Shown here: positions 18,813-27,912 of the stretch, piece by piece | Layout of the letters: every line of letters begins with the position of its first letter | How positions within the stretch are numbered: the first letter of the stretch is position 1 | Origin: Planctomycetales bacterium | GTDB taxonomy: Bacteria; Planctomycetota; Planctomycetia; Isosphaerales; Isosphaeraceae | DNA length: 64,000 nt | Reading direction: 5' to 3' | NCBI GenBank assembly: GCA_027449865.1 | Contig: DAIDKV010000124.1 | Coordinates: 1-64,000 of the forward strand | Position numbers and translations under genes: made by a program | Notes under the pieces: model-generated | What the model was told of the DNA's origin: nothing | The model's input: the letters and a program-made list of their open reading frames with translations, nothing else | Database searches by the model: none

Positions 18813-20387
18813 ATGTTTCCGAGGTCTCTCGTTCTGATCGCTCCTCTCCGAGGGAATCCTTCGTTGATCCGGTACAGTGCGCCGCGAATCGCCGGGCTGG
18901 TCCTGATCTTTTTTCTGCTCTCGAACTCGGCCGCGCCAGCGACCGACGTGAGCCCCGATCCGATCGGCCCGGCCGACCGCGTCCGGCTCCAGAGGTACGC
19001 CCGCGATACCTGGCGATCGATGGCCGAGATGGCCGAGGGGCTGGCTGTCCCCTGCGATGGCCTGCGGCGACTACCGAGCGGGCTCTGGAAACAAACGCCC
19101 CAGACCAATCCGACCGACATCGGCGCCTATCTCTGGGGCACCATCGCCGCGCATCGGCTTGGGCTGATTGACGAGCCTGAAGCGATCCGGCGCCTCTCTC
19201 GGACGCTCGACGGGCTCGATCGCGTCGAGCGGGCCCATGGCTTCCTGGCCGATCGGATTGACCCGAAAGATGCCCGGACCTTCCGAAAATCGCCGATCGA
19301 CGGCCGCCCGATCACGCCGATCGCCTCCTCGGTTGACAATGGATGGCTTGCCGCCGGGCTCCTGATGGTCCGAAACGCCTTTCCCACTCTGCGGGACCGG
19401 GCGGAGACACTGCTTCGGCCGATGGACTTCGGCTTTTATTTCGTCGGGTTCGATCCCTCGGACTCGTGGCACAAACCTGGCCTGATTCGTGGTCCTTACG
19501 CGATGGATCGCGGGACCTTCGGCGGCTTCCATCGCGTCCTGAACACCGAACAGCGCATCGCCGCCTACATCGGGATCGCCCGCGGCCAGATCCCACCCGA
19601 GCACTACTATCACCCCGGCCGGACGCTCGGCCCCGATATCCGCGAACAGAGCCAGCGGCCCACCGGCGAATACCGGGAATATCTCGGAATCCGCGTCTTC
19701 GAGGGGCATTACCGATACCGGGGGATGCGGATCGTCCCAAGCTGGGGCGGGAGCATGTTCGAGGCGCTGATGGTCACGCTCTTCGTTCCCGAGGAGCGCT
19801 GGGCCCCTCGAAGCTGGGGGGTGAATCACCGGCTCTATGTCCGCGCCCAGATCGAGCACGGTCTGCACGAGGCGCGTTACGGATACTGGGGCTTCTCCCC
19901 GGCCGTCAACCCCGAGGGCGGCTATCGAACGTACGGCGTCGACGCCCTCGGTACCGATCCTCACGGCTATACCTCCAACAACGACGATGTGCGGGTCGGC
20001 AGTCGTCCACCTGGGTCGAGCGGCCGGTTTCCCAACGGCGTGGTCACCCCGCACGCCTCGTTCCTCGCCCTCCGGTTCGCCCCGCGAGAGGCGCTCGACA
20101 ACCTCGCCCGGCTGGAGCACGACTTCCCGATCTACTCCGACCACGGTTTCCTCGACTCGGTGAACGTCGATCGAGGCGTGGTTGCCGATCGTGTTCTCGC
20201 GCTCGACCAGGGGATGATCCTCGCCGCGATCGCCAATGCTCTGGCCAACGATGCCATGCGTGCGGCCTTCATCTCCGGCGAGGTCGATCGCGTGATTCGT
20301 CCTCTGATCGAGCCGGAGGAATTCACCGCGGGCGAAGACGCGCCCAGTCCACCAGCCGGCAAGGTTCCTGATCCCCTCCGTCGCTGA
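18813..20387 (+). CDS. Exported glycoamylase-like protein (PF10091/GH144-like)
   Basis: A 524-residue protein from the ATG at 18813. A TTG at 18864, preceded by GAGGG, would give a cleaner signal peptide (IRYSAPRIAGLVLIFFLLS, then SAAPA) and may be the real start. The mature part carries features of the putative glycoamylase family: DIGAYLW near the N-terminus, DNGWLAAGLL, WGGSMFEALM and YGYWGFSPA. Family members include endo-beta-1,2-glucanases and cyclic-glucan enzymes. It should act on a glucan in the periplasm. It precedes a polysaccharide O-acetylation cassette by some 300 bases, which suggests a shared polymer (inference). Confidence 0.75.
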   Translation: MFPRSLVLIAPLRGNPSLIRYSAPRIAGLVLIFFLLSNSAAPATDVSPDPIGPADRVRLQRYARDTWRSMAEMAEGLAVPCDGLRRLPSGLWKQTPQTNPTDIGAYLWGTIAAHRLGLIDEPEAIRRLSRTLDGLDRVERAHGFLADRIDPKDARTFRKSPIDGRPITPIASSVDNGWLAAGLLMVRNAFPTLRDRAETLLRPMDFGFYFVGFDPSDSWHKPGLIRGPYAMDRGTFGGFHRVLNTEQRIAAYIGIARGQIPPEHYYHPGRTLGPDIREQSQRPTGEYREYLGIRVFEGHYRYRGMRIVPSWGGSMFEALMVTLFVPEERWAPRSWGVNHRLYVRAQIEHGLHEARYGYWGFSPAVNPEGGYRTYGVDALGTDPHGYTSNNDDVRVGSRPPGSSGRFPNGVVTPHASFLALRFAPREALDNLARLEHDFPIYSDHGFLDSVNVDRGVVADRVLALDQGMILAAIANALANDAMRAAFISGEVDRVIRPLIEPEEFTAGEDAPSPPAGKVPDPLRR

Positions 20388-20693
20388 ATCGGTCCGACCG
20401 GATCTCGTCCCGGAGGGCCGCCCGCCTCGATCCGCCAGGCGGCTCGTGGAAACCGTGGAAAGCATGGTATATTAATGAGGAATGGTGGAACGGTGTCCCC
20501 ATTTTTCATGACGGAGCGCACATCGGAGTGAAATAGGGGCTGACGAGGCCCACGCCGATTTTTCCATCGTGCGCGTCGGTTTTCGTCCGGGCCTCGCCCG
20601 ACGGTGAAAAGGACCCCACATGACCCCGGCACCTGGACCCGGCACGCCCGGGCGGTGGTCGGACGACCTTCTCAAGCAAGGAAGGCGAGACTC
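20388..20693 (+). other. 306-bp intergenic region upstream of the acetylation cassette
   Basis: No gene is seen. An AT-rich TATATTAATG block at about 20467-20476 could be a -10 region, but no convincing -35 box stands 17 bases upstream. A ribosome site (AAGGAAGGCGAGA) for the lipoprotein gene closes the region. Confidence 0.4.
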
Positions 20694-21179
20694 ATGAGCA
20701 CGCGTTCACGCCGGACGGTTGCTGGCAGCCTTCTGATCGCCGTGAATATCCTGGTCGCCGGTTGTGCCGAGCGGAGAGAGGGCGCGGCCAGTTCGGATCC
20801 CGAGCTGGCGAAGCGAGGAACCATCGAGGTCACGGCGAAGCTCGTCGAGCTCCCGGAAAAGGCGATCTTCAAACGAGATTTGTACAACTACGCGACGGTC
20901 CTGAAGTATCAGGTGCTCCAGGTGCATCGCGGTAAGGTCAAGGGCGACATCATCTACGTCGGCCACAATAATCCCTTCAGTCCCCGATCCGAAGCGGCCG
21001 ACAAGCGGGCGCCGGATATCGGCGGCAATCTCAAGGAATTCCGCGCCGGCCAGGTGCATCGGATGGCCCTTGAGGATTCCATGGTCGACCATTTCACGGG
21101 AGCGATCCTGAACCTCTATTCCGAGGAGGATATCGACCCCGTCTACTGGGCCGTCTGGACGGATCTGGTCAGCGATTGA
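20694..21179 (+). CDS. Putative lipoprotein
   Basis: A 161-residue protein with a type II signal peptide: basic start, hydrophobic VAGSLLIAVNI, lipobox LVAGC with Cys24 as the lipid-anchored residue. The mature domain is about 135 residues, with VLKYQVLQVHRGKVKGDIIYVGHNNP, in two segments, suggesting a beta-rich fold. I do not recognise a family. It ends 60 bases before the algI-like gene and is probably in the same transcript, so it may be an accessory of polysaccharide acetylation at the envelope (inference from position only). Confidence 0.75.
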   Translation: MSTRSRRTVAGSLLIAVNILVAGCAERREGAASSDPELAKRGTIEVTAKLVELPEKAIFKRDLYNYATVLKYQVLQVHRGKVKGDIIYVGHNNPFSPRSEAADKRAPDIGGNLKEFRAGQVHRMALEDSMVDHFTGAILNLYSEEDIDPVYWAVWTDLVSD

Positions 21180-21239
21180 CCGGCCGGGCGCGCGACCGTC
21201 TCGTTGAGGTCCCCTCCTGGTAACCTGGCCCGGCTGACC

Positions 21240-22682
21240 ATGGTCTTCTCCACCTATCTCTTCATCTTCTACTTCCTGCCGCTGGTCCTCTTGCTCTACT
21301 ACGCGCTGGAGAGCTTGAGTCGACGGGCCGGAGCTCCGGTCGAGCGGACCACGCTGGCACTCAACGCCTTCCTGATCCTCGCCAGCTACGTCTTCTACGG
21401 CTGGTGGAATCCCTGGTTCGTCTGGCTGATGCTGGGGATGACCGTCGTCAACTATGTTTGCGGGCGGATCCTTGGCCGGCCGGGACTCGGTCGCGACTCT
21501 CGCTTCTGGATCGTGACCTTTGCCATCGTCGTGAGCCTGGGCACGCTCGGGTTTTTCAAGTATTTCCTCTTCGTCGAGGACAATCTGAACCAGGTTCTGG
21601 CCTGGTTTGGGGCCGGCGCGTTCCCTGTGTTCGAGATCGTCCTGCCGATCGGGATCTCGTTCTACACCTTCCATACTCTCAGCTACAGCATCGATGTGTA
21701 TCGGGGCACGGCCCCCGCCGTACGATCTCTCCTCGATTTCGCCTGCTACATCGCGCTTTTCCCGCAACTGGTCGCCGGCCCCATCATTCGATACAACACG
21801 GTGGCTGATCAGCTTGTGAGCCGCTCGCACACCTGGGAGCGGTTTGCCTCCGGGGTCGTCCTGTTCATCCTCGGCTTCGCCAAGAAGATCCTGCTGGCCA
21901 ACCCGATGGGCCGGGTCGCCGACGCCGCGTTCGAGGCCCAGTCGCTCTCCACGCCCGATGCCTGGTTTGGGGCCCTGGCCTACGCCTTCCAGATCTACTT
22001 CGACTTCTCCGGCTATTCCGACATGGCCATCGGCCTCGGACGCATGTTTGGGTTTGAATTCCTCAAGAATTTCGATTCGCCCTACCACGCCGAGAGCATC
22101 ACCGACTTCTGGCGTCGCTGGCATATCTCGCTGAGCACGTTTCTGCGAGACTATTTGTATATTCCCCTGGGCGGTAATCGGAAGGGCTCCCGGCGTACGT
22201 ACTTCAACCTCATCGTCGTGATGCTTCTGGGCGGGCTCTGGCATGGCGCGAAGTGGACCTACGTCGTCTGGGGAGCGTATCACGGGATTCTTCTGGCGCT
22301 CGAGCGGCTTCGAGGGAAGCGTAGCGCGTATCGGGGATGGCCGAGGCCGGTACGGGTGGCGGCCACGTTCGTTCTGGTGCTGATCTCCTGGGTTCCGTTC
22401 CGGGCGGCCGATCTGCGCGAGGCCACGAGCTATCTGGGGGCCATGATCGGCCAGGGGAGATCCGGCCCCGGGACGCTGGTCATGCCGGCGCTCCTCTACA
22501 CGCAGGGAACGCTGCTGATCATGGCCATCGGGGCCGCGGTCGTCGCCTGGCCGATCCAGGCGCACGATTGGAGCCGGGAGGTCACCTGGCGCAAGGCCCT
22601 GGTCGTGCATCCGCTGTTTGGCGTCTCACTGCTGGCGATGTTCTCGCAGGCATTCAACCCGTTCCTCTACTTCCAGTTTTAG
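21240..22682 (+). CDS. algI: AlgI-like membrane-bound O-acyltransferase (MBOAT)
   Basis: A 480-residue polytopic membrane protein of the MBOAT family. The two histidines expected in the active site are present: His295 in FWRRWHISLS and His335 in GGLWHGAKWT. QIYFDFSGYSDMAIGLGRMFG and YLYIPLGGNR are further AlgI hallmarks. It moves an acetyl group across the membrane for O-acetylation of an exported polysaccharide, handing it to an AlgJ/AlgX-like partner, which is encoded 10 bases downstream. The ATG at 21240 starts the first membrane segment; an in-frame TTG at 21204 would add a non-hydrophobic leader. Whether the polymer is alginate-like is unknown, because no polymer synthase is adjacent. 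Confidence 0.92.
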   Translation: MVFSTYLFIFYFLPLVLLLYYALESLSRRAGAPVERTTLALNAFLILASYVFYGWWNPWFVWLMLGMTVVNYVCGRILGRPGLGRDSRFWIVTFAIVVSLGTLGFFKYFLFVEDNLNQVLAWFGAGAFPVFEIVLPIGISFYTFHTLSYSIDVYRGTAPAVRSLLDFACYIALFPQLVAGPIIRYNTVADQLVSRSHTWERFASGVVLFILGFAKKILLANPMGRVADAAFEAQSLSTPDAWFGALAYAFQIYFDFSGYSDMAIGLGRMFGFEFLKNFDSPYHAESITDFWRRWHISLSTFLRDYLYIPLGGNRKGSRRTYFNLIVVMLLGGLWHGAKWTYVVWGAYHGILLALERLRGKRSAYRGWPRPVRVAATFVLVLISWVPFRAADLREATSYLGAMIGQGRSGPGTLVMPALLYTQGTLLIMAIGAAVVAWPIQAHDWSREVTWRKALVVHPLFGVSLLAMFSQAFNPFLYFQF

Positions 22683-22692
22683 GTCCTCTGCC

Positions 22693-23856
22693 ATGCGGAT
22701 CGATCGTGGCGCGCCGATCTTCGTGGCTGCGACCTTCCTCGCCCTGATCGTGGCGCCGGGGCTGATCCAGGCCGTTTTCGAGATCCGGCACGGCGAGCGT
22801 CCACGCGCGCTCGACATCTTTCTCCGGCCCCCGACCGCGCGAAATCTGCACGCGTACGAGCGGAGCCTTGAGGAATCGAGCCTCGTGATCCAGGATCTCC
22901 GCCCGGGCATGCAATATCTTCAGTGGAGGTTCCTGGCCGACACTGGCGAGAAGGCCGTCGTGGGGCGGGACGGCTGGCTCTTCTACCGGCCGAGCGTTCG
23001 ATACCTGGTCGAAGGCCAGGCCGGAGCCCCCGAGGGCGATTTCACCGACCCCCTCCCCGCGATCCAATTGTTCCGCGATGAACTCGGGTCAAGGCGGATC
23101 CGGTTACTCCTTGTTCCGGTCCCCAACAAGGAGAGCATTTATCCCGAGCGGCTCGCAGGGCGGGCCGAGGGCGCGGGAGTCGTCATTTGCGAGCGGACGC
23201 GCCGCCTGCTCGATCGTCTGGAGCAGTCCGGCATCGAATACGTCGACCTCTTCGAGGTCTTCCGTCGTGCCAGGCAGCAGGAGAGCCGGTCGGATCGGGA
23301 GCGGCTCTACCTGGCGAGGGACAGCCACTGGTCGCCCAAGGGAGTCCGGGCGGCGGCCGCCGCGGTCGCGCGGCGTGTGCTCGAGGAAGGCACCCTCCAT
23401 CAAGGGGATCGCACTTATGCCGAGCGCCTGGTCCGTGTCCGGCGCCAGGGGGATCTGGTCCAGATGCTTCGAGTCCCCCAAATCGAGCGCGCGCTCGAGC
23501 CCGAGATTGTGACCTGCTCACAGGTGATCGAGGCGGATAACGGGAGACCCTACCACGATGCCACGGACTCCGAGATCCTGATCCTGGGAGACAGCTTCCT
23601 TCGGATCTACGAGCAGGACGAGCCGGAATCCGCCGGGTTCCTCGCGCAGCTCGCCCGGGAACTTGGCCGTCCGTTGACCTCGATCGTTAACGACGGCGGC
23701 GCCTCCACCTTGGTCCGACAATCGCTGGCACGCCGCCCGGCCCTCCTGAAAAACAAAAAGTTGGTAATCTGGGAATTCGCCGAGCGCGAGATACGTTTCG
23801 GGACCGAGGGGTGGAAGATCGTTCCCCTGGTTCGATCCGCGAAAACCCCGAGGTGA
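22693..23856 (+). CDS. AlgJ/AlgX-like SGNH acetyltransferase
   Basis: A 387-residue protein with one N-terminal membrane anchor (about 7-28) and a periplasmic SGNH-type domain. Catalytic residues are visible: Asp210 and His212 in ARDSHWSPKG, and the serine nucleophile Ser301 in ILGDSFLRIY. These match the D-x-H plus G-D-S-F pattern of alginate O-acetyltransferase partners. It would place acetyl groups delivered by the AlgI-like protein onto a polysaccharide. It follows algI after 10 bases, clearly one operon. It lacks the extra carbohydrate-binding module of AlgX, so AlgJ is the closer analogue. Confidence 0.87.
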   Translation: MRIDRGAPIFVAATFLALIVAPGLIQAVFEIRHGERPRALDIFLRPPTARNLHAYERSLEESSLVIQDLRPGMQYLQWRFLADTGEKAVVGRDGWLFYRPSVRYLVEGQAGAPEGDFTDPLPAIQLFRDELGSRRIRLLLVPVPNKESIYPERLAGRAEGAGVVICERTRRLLDRLEQSGIEYVDLFEVFRRARQQESRSDRERLYLARDSHWSPKGVRAAAAAVARRVLEEGTLHQGDRTYAERLVRVRRQGDLVQMLRVPQIERALEPEIVTCSQVIEADNGRPYHDATDSEILILGDSFLRIYEQDEPESAGFLAQLARELGRPLTSIVNDGGASTLVRQSLARRPALLKNKKLVIWEFAEREIRFGTEGWKIVPLVRSAKTPR

Positions 23857-24150
23857 CCGATACGATCGGGCCGCGAGAGGTCAGCCCGAGGCGTCGACCT
23901 GATCGCGCCGGCAAGGAAGCCGCTCAGGTCGATCAGGCTTTCCAGCCGGCCCTCATTCATTTCCGTCGTGGTAAATCCTACTCCCGGCCCGGCTTTGCGA
24001 CGTCGCTGAGGACGAAGGGCCGTTTGCATTTCACTCCGGTCTGGTCCACAATGCCTGACACCCTTCATGTCTCACGGCGCTTTCGGATTCTGGTATCATC
24101 TCTTTCGCGTTCCAGTTTGACCGGCATGATCCGAGGATGGAGAACAGCCG

Positions 24151-24993
24151 ATGCCCAGGAACCACCTCGACTTGAGCAACGCCGGGCTCCAGGCGATCAT
24201 CGGCCACGAGGCCGAGATCGATGGACTTTACAACGACTCCTCCGGATACGGCACCTTCGGGATCGGGCATCTCGCTCACGGTAGGTCGACCTGCTACCTT
24301 CTCGATGCCGCCAGGGGAGACCGTTCCCTGACGTCGATGATTCATGAGAAGCTCCTGGGGAAGAATCACAAGCTCGCCTACCTGCCACGTGGCGCCGTCG
24401 CCTCGGACAGATACCCCACCCTCGCGGCCCGGGCCCTGGAGCAGGCCAGGGCCGACATCGCCGAGAAGCTCTTCAGGAAGAGCTTCGCCCAGTTGAAGAC
24501 CGACCAGCAGCAGAAAGTAACCGCCGCCGCCACCAGAGCCGTCGATGAGGAGAAGCGACTGCTCACCCTCAACGTATGCGAGACCTTCAAGAATGATCTC
24601 AAGCCCTTCATCCACGCGGTCAATCAGAATGTCCACGGCGTGGCACTCAACCAGGATGAGTTCGACGCGCTGGTTTCCCTCGTCTTTAATATCGGTATCG
24701 ACCATTTCAAGCATTCCAGTCTTCTGAAGGAGATCAACAAGGGCAAGTACCGCGACGGGGACTCCGCGAGGGACCGTAAGGCCGCGATTGATACGATCGA
24801 GGCGGATTTCCTCATGTGGAACAAGTCCAAAAAGGTGGTGGTTCCCGGTCTGACGAAACGACGCCAGGCCGAGGCCGACCTCTTCCTCAAGCAGGCGAAG
24901 AAGGAATACGAGGAGAAGCTCAGGACGACAAAACCCACGCCCCAGGCCCCAACCAGAATCGCGCCGAAGGCGCCTCCGATGCCCTTTACATAA
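24151..24993 (+). CDS. GH24 phage-type lysozyme (muramidase)
   Basis: A 280-residue protein with a T4-lysozyme-type glycoside hydrolase family 24 domain. The catalytic residues are Glu20, Asp29 and Thr35 (in GHEAEIDGLYNDSSGYGTFG), with the same 9- and 6-residue spacing as Glu11, Asp20 and Thr26 of T4 lysozyme. GIGHLAHG follows, and QDEFDALVSLVFNIG (from about 168) is the conserved second helix. An insert of about 90 residues between the two halves and a Pro-rich basic tail make it longer than phage enzymes. No signal peptide or holin gene is present, and no other phage genes are nearby. It may be a domesticated endolysin for the cell's own peptidoglycan, or a toxin. Confidence 0.88.
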   Translation: MPRNHLDLSNAGLQAIIGHEAEIDGLYNDSSGYGTFGIGHLAHGRSTCYLLDAARGDRSLTSMIHEKLLGKNHKLAYLPRGAVASDRYPTLAARALEQARADIAEKLFRKSFAQLKTDQQQKVTAAATRAVDEEKRLLTLNVCETFKNDLKPFIHAVNQNVHGVALNQDEFDALVSLVFNIGIDHFKHSSLLKEINKGKYRDGDSARDRKAAIDTIEADFLMWNKSKKVVVPGLTKRRQAEADLFLKQAKKEYEEKLRTTKPTPQAPTRIAPKAPPMPFT

Positions 24994-25487
24994 AGCTCCT
25001 CGAATACCACGGCAGCAATCAGGTCGTTCAGCCTTTCCTTCCCGAGCGACCTGAGCCTACTCATTGTCGACGTAATAAAGCCTGAATCTCGCCCTTTCCA
25101 GGAAACCGATGCGGACCTTCTGAGAATCTGTTCCCCTTGCATCGATTCGTTGGGAGGCATCGAGCGGGTCATCCGCCCCTGGGACCGTCGAGAATGGCCG
25201 GAGTTTGGGCCCGATCGCCACCGCGCTAGGTCCATCGAGGCTGTGACGAGTTGCCTGTTTGCGAACTGCGTGGCAGAATGGAGCATGTCCCGCCGGTCTG
25301 GACTGCATCCTGTTGGTGTAACCCGGATCGAGATGAAGGCCGCCGGACGGAGCCGGACGGAGCCGGACGGCCGGTTGGCAGGACGGGCATTCGGACCGGC
25401 CGACCGCCGCGTGCGACCTCGGCGACGGGCCTCCGGCGCCCGGACCGGGACGAAGACGGCCGGCACTCGCTATCCAGACGATCCAAG
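24994..25487. other. 494-bp intergenic stretch
   Basis: No gene is recognised. A short tandem of the 10-mer GCCGGACGGA occurs around 25343-25370, in a GC-rich tract. Open frames are arginine/proline-rich shadows. It separates the lysozyme gene from the degenerate histidine phosphatase gene and may hold the latter's promoter, but none is clear. Confidence 0.4.
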
Positions 25488-26081
25488 ATGTCTCAAGTGA
25501 TTCTGATCCGCCCCGGCCCCACCCTGTACGACGAACAGAATCGCGTGCAGGGCGTTCTCGATATCCCGCTGAGCGAGCAGGGATGTTGCCAGGTCGTCCG
25601 GATGGCCCGGGAGATCGCCGAGAGCCTTGGCGATTCGCCGCTGGCCGCCCTCTACAGCGGCCCGGGCGAGAACGCCATCCGGACCGCCGAAATCGTCGGC
25701 AAGGTCGTCGGCGTCCGACCGAAACGAATCAACGAATTTCGGAACCTCGATCATGGCCTCTGGCAGGGGCTCCAGATCGACGAGATCAAGCGGCGGAACA
25801 CCCGGCTCTTTCGTCAGTGGCTCGATGATCCGGCGACCATCTGCCCCCCTCAGGGCGAGACCGTCGACCGGGCCATGGATCGGATCAAGGGCGCCTTCCG
25901 GCCACTCCTCCGGCGGCACCAGGACGAGGCGATCGGGCTGGTCGTCGGCGAGCCGCTCGCCCGGCTCGTCGCCTGCTACCTCCGGGGCGAGCCAAGAGTC
26001 CAGCTCGACGAGCGCTGGTCCTGCTGCGAATTCGAGTGGATCGAGATCGCGCCGGTGCTCCTCAAGAACGGAACCGCCTGA
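25488..26081 (+). CDS. Histidine-phosphatase-fold protein lacking catalytic residues
   Basis: A 197-residue protein that follows the phosphoglycerate-mutase-like pattern throughout, with ILIRPGPT, RVQGVLDIPLSEQG, RTAEIVGKVVG, DHGLWQG and GETVDRAMDRI. The catalytic positions are altered: the RHG histidine is Pro9, the second arginine is Asn62, the acid (Glu) is Asn86, and the second histidine of the HGG motif is Gly154 in VVGEPLARL. Only the first arginine (Arg8) remains. It is therefore unlikely to be a phosphatase and may bind a phosphoryl ligand or act as a scaffold. accD starts 75 bases downstream. The surrounding fold residues are kept, so recent decay is not the explanation. Confidence 0.82.
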   Translation: MSQVILIRPGPTLYDEQNRVQGVLDIPLSEQGCCQVVRMAREIAESLGDSPLAALYSGPGENAIRTAEIVGKVVGVRPKRINEFRNLDHGLWQGLQIDEIKRRNTRLFRQWLDDPATICPPQGETVDRAMDRIKGAFRPLLRRHQDEAIGLVVGEPLARLVACYLRGEPRVQLDERWSCCEFEWIEIAPVLLKNGTA

Positions 26082-26156
26082 GGACGATCGATCCCAGGCC
26101 CCATCGAGCAACGACCGGGCCTGGAGCGGGCCACGGGTTTCGGCGATAGAGGATGG

Positions 26157-27011
26157 ATGACGATGGATCATAAGGAAGGACGATCGGGCAAGTCCTGGCA
26201 CGGCCAGGCCGAGACGAAGGGCGTTCCGGTCGGGGTCTTCATTCGATGCGACGGCTGCCAGGCCACGCTCTTCCGCAAGCACGTGGCCCAGAACCTCTGG
26301 GTCTGCCCTGATTGCCAGCATCACCTCCGGGTCTCCGCCGCCGATCGAATCGACCAACTTCTCGACAAGGATACCTTCGAGGAGTGGTTCATCGACCTCC
26401 AGCCGGGCGACCCGCTCGGATTCAACGACCGACGGCCCTATCCCGAACGCGTGAAGGCCGAGCAGGCCCGGACCGGCCTGAAGGAAGCGGCGATCGTCGG
26501 CCAGGGGTTCATCCGGGGCATACGCCTCGTCTTCGGCGTGACCGACAGCAATTTCATCATGGGAAGCATGGGCTCGGTCGTCGGCGAGAAGCTGACCCGC
26601 GCCATCGAGGAGGCGACCCGCCAGAAACTCCCGCTCGTGATCGTTTCGGGTTCGGGCGGTGGTGCCCGGATGCACGAGGGGATCTTCTCACTCATGCAAA
26701 TGGCGAAGGTCTCAACGGCCCTCGGACGCTATCACGACTCCGGCGGCCTCTTCATTAGCGTCCTGACTCATCCAACAATGGGAGGCGTCGCCGCGAGCTT
26801 CGCCTCGCTTGGCGATTTCATCCTCGCCGAGCCAAAGGCCCTGATCGGTTTCGCCGGCCCCCGCGTGATCGAGCAGACCGTCCGGGTCCAGCTTCCGGCC
26901 GGCTTCCAGACCAGCGAGTTCCTTCTGGAACACGGCTTCGTCGACCGGATCGTCCACCGCCGTGACCTTCAGAGCACGATCGCGCAGCTCATCGACTACG
27001 CGACCTCCTGA
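26157..27011 (+). CDS. accD: Acetyl-CoA carboxylase carboxyltransferase subunit beta
   Basis: A 284-residue protein with the AccD layout: a zinc ribbon (Cys31, Cys34, Cys50, Cys53) followed by a crotonase-fold carboxyltransferase domain. [22 protein letters not shown] and [12 protein letters not shown] are the family blocks that form the CoA and biotin sites. With AccA it transfers CO2 from carboxybiotin to acetyl-CoA, the first step of fatty-acid synthesis. accA is not nearby. Two in-frame ATGs (26157, 26163) follow a GAGGA site; either is possible. It converges with the deacetylase gene, sharing a hairpin. Confidence 0.95.
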   Translation: MTMDHKEGRSGKSWHGQAETKGVPVGVFIRCDGCQATLFRKHVAQNLWVCPDCQHHLRVSAADRIDQLLDKDTFEEWFIDLQPGDPLGFNDRRPYPERVKAEQARTGLKEAAIVGQGFIRGIRLVFGVTDSNFIMGSMGSVVGEKLTRAIEEATRQKLPLVIVSGSGGGARMHEGIFSLMQMAKVSTALGRYHDSGGLFISVLTHPTMGGVAASFASLGDFILAEPKALIGFAGPRVIEQTVRVQLPAGFQTSEFLLEHGFVDRIVHRRDLQSTIAQLIDYATS

Positions 27012-27017
27012 CGTCCC

Positions 27018-27054
27018 AGGTCAGGACACCGACCCCCCTCGGCCGTCCTGACCT
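27018..27054. terminator. Hairpin at the convergent end of accD and the PIG-L gene
   Basis: AGGTCAGGAC (27018-27027) and GTCCTGACCT (27045-27054) form a perfect 10-bp stem with a 17-base loop. It lies 7 bases past the accD stop and inside the last codons of the opposite gene. No T-run follows, so it may act with Rho or protect 3' ends. Confidence 0.55.
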
Positions 27055-27800
27055 AGCAGGGACAGCAAGAGGTTGTCGTGCGGGTAGGGATGGCCGCGAT
27101 ACTGCCGGAACGCCTCGGCCTGCTCGACGCCAATCTCCGAGCCCCGGACCGAGCCCCATCGCTGCTGCGTCTGAAGATACTCGTCGATCCCGTGCTGCTT
27201 GAGCAGCCAGTCTCGCTGGCTCGCGTGGCAGGCGAGCATCTCGCGCTTGATCGCGAAGACGCGCGTGACGTCCACATGGAAGTCAACAGCCATCCGCTTT
27301 CCGTCGCGGTCACTGCCTTCGAGCGAGTCGACGAAATACAGGTGCGGAATCCTCGGGAGCGGCGGAGCCGGCTCCCATTGTCGGGTCACATAATTGGGGC
27401 AGGGGGCCGCGAAGCAGGCGTCGCGGACGAGCAAGCTCGTCATCTCGTGATCGGCGATGTAATCGATCGGCGGGGCTGTCAGGATCAGGTCGGGACGGGC
27501 GCCTCGAATGGCCTCCGTCACCCTGCGGCGCGATTCGTCGTCGTTGAAGATGGCGAGGTCCCGGAATTCCAGGCAGACGTAATCAGCCCCGATCCTCTGG
27601 GCCGCGGCACGGGCCTCCTCACGACGGATCGCCGAAATCGCCTCGGCGTCGTGAACGGCACTCCCGCAATCGCCAGGGGTCATTGTCGCAATCGTAATGC
27701 TATGCCCGGCTTCGCTCAGCAAGGCGAGAGTGCCCGCGCACTGGAATTCGACGTCGTCGGGGTGGGCGTGGAGGGCAAGGATGCGATAAGGCGTGGCCAT
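27021..27800 (-). CDS. PIG-L family deacetylase
   Basis: A 259-residue LmbE/PIG-L zinc hydrolase. ILALHAHPDDVEF (7-19) supplies the zinc-binding His13 and Asp residues and the catalytic Asp; the third zinc ligand is in IADHEMTS. Family members remove acetyl groups from N-acetylglucosamine-type substrates, including BshB and MshB in low-molecular-weight thiol synthesis. No thiol-pathway partners are adjacent, so the substrate is open. The start at 27800 puts the HPDD motif at the usual position. It is divergent from lexA across a 234-bp control region. Confidence 0.9.
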   Translation of the reverse strand: MATPYRILALHAHPDDVEFQCAGTLALLSEAGHSITIATMTPGDCGSAVHDAEAISAIRREEARAAAQRIGADYVCLEFRDLAIFNDDESRRRVTEAIRGARPDLILTAPPIDYIADHEMTSLLVRDACFAAPCPNYVTRQWEPAPPLPRIPHLYFVDSLEGSDRDGKRMAVDFHVDVTRVFAIKREMLACHASQRDWLLKQHGIDEYLQTQQRWGSVRGSEIGVEQAEAFRQYRGHPYPHDNLLLSLLGQDGRGGSVS

Positions 27801-27912
27801 GTTGGGCTCCCGTGCGGACGGTACGGACAAGGAAGGGCGGTTTTCCCCGATCGCTGGGCAGGCCGTCAACGAGAATCTGGAAATTTCGGAAAAATGTTCT
27901 CGCGTGCGCTAG

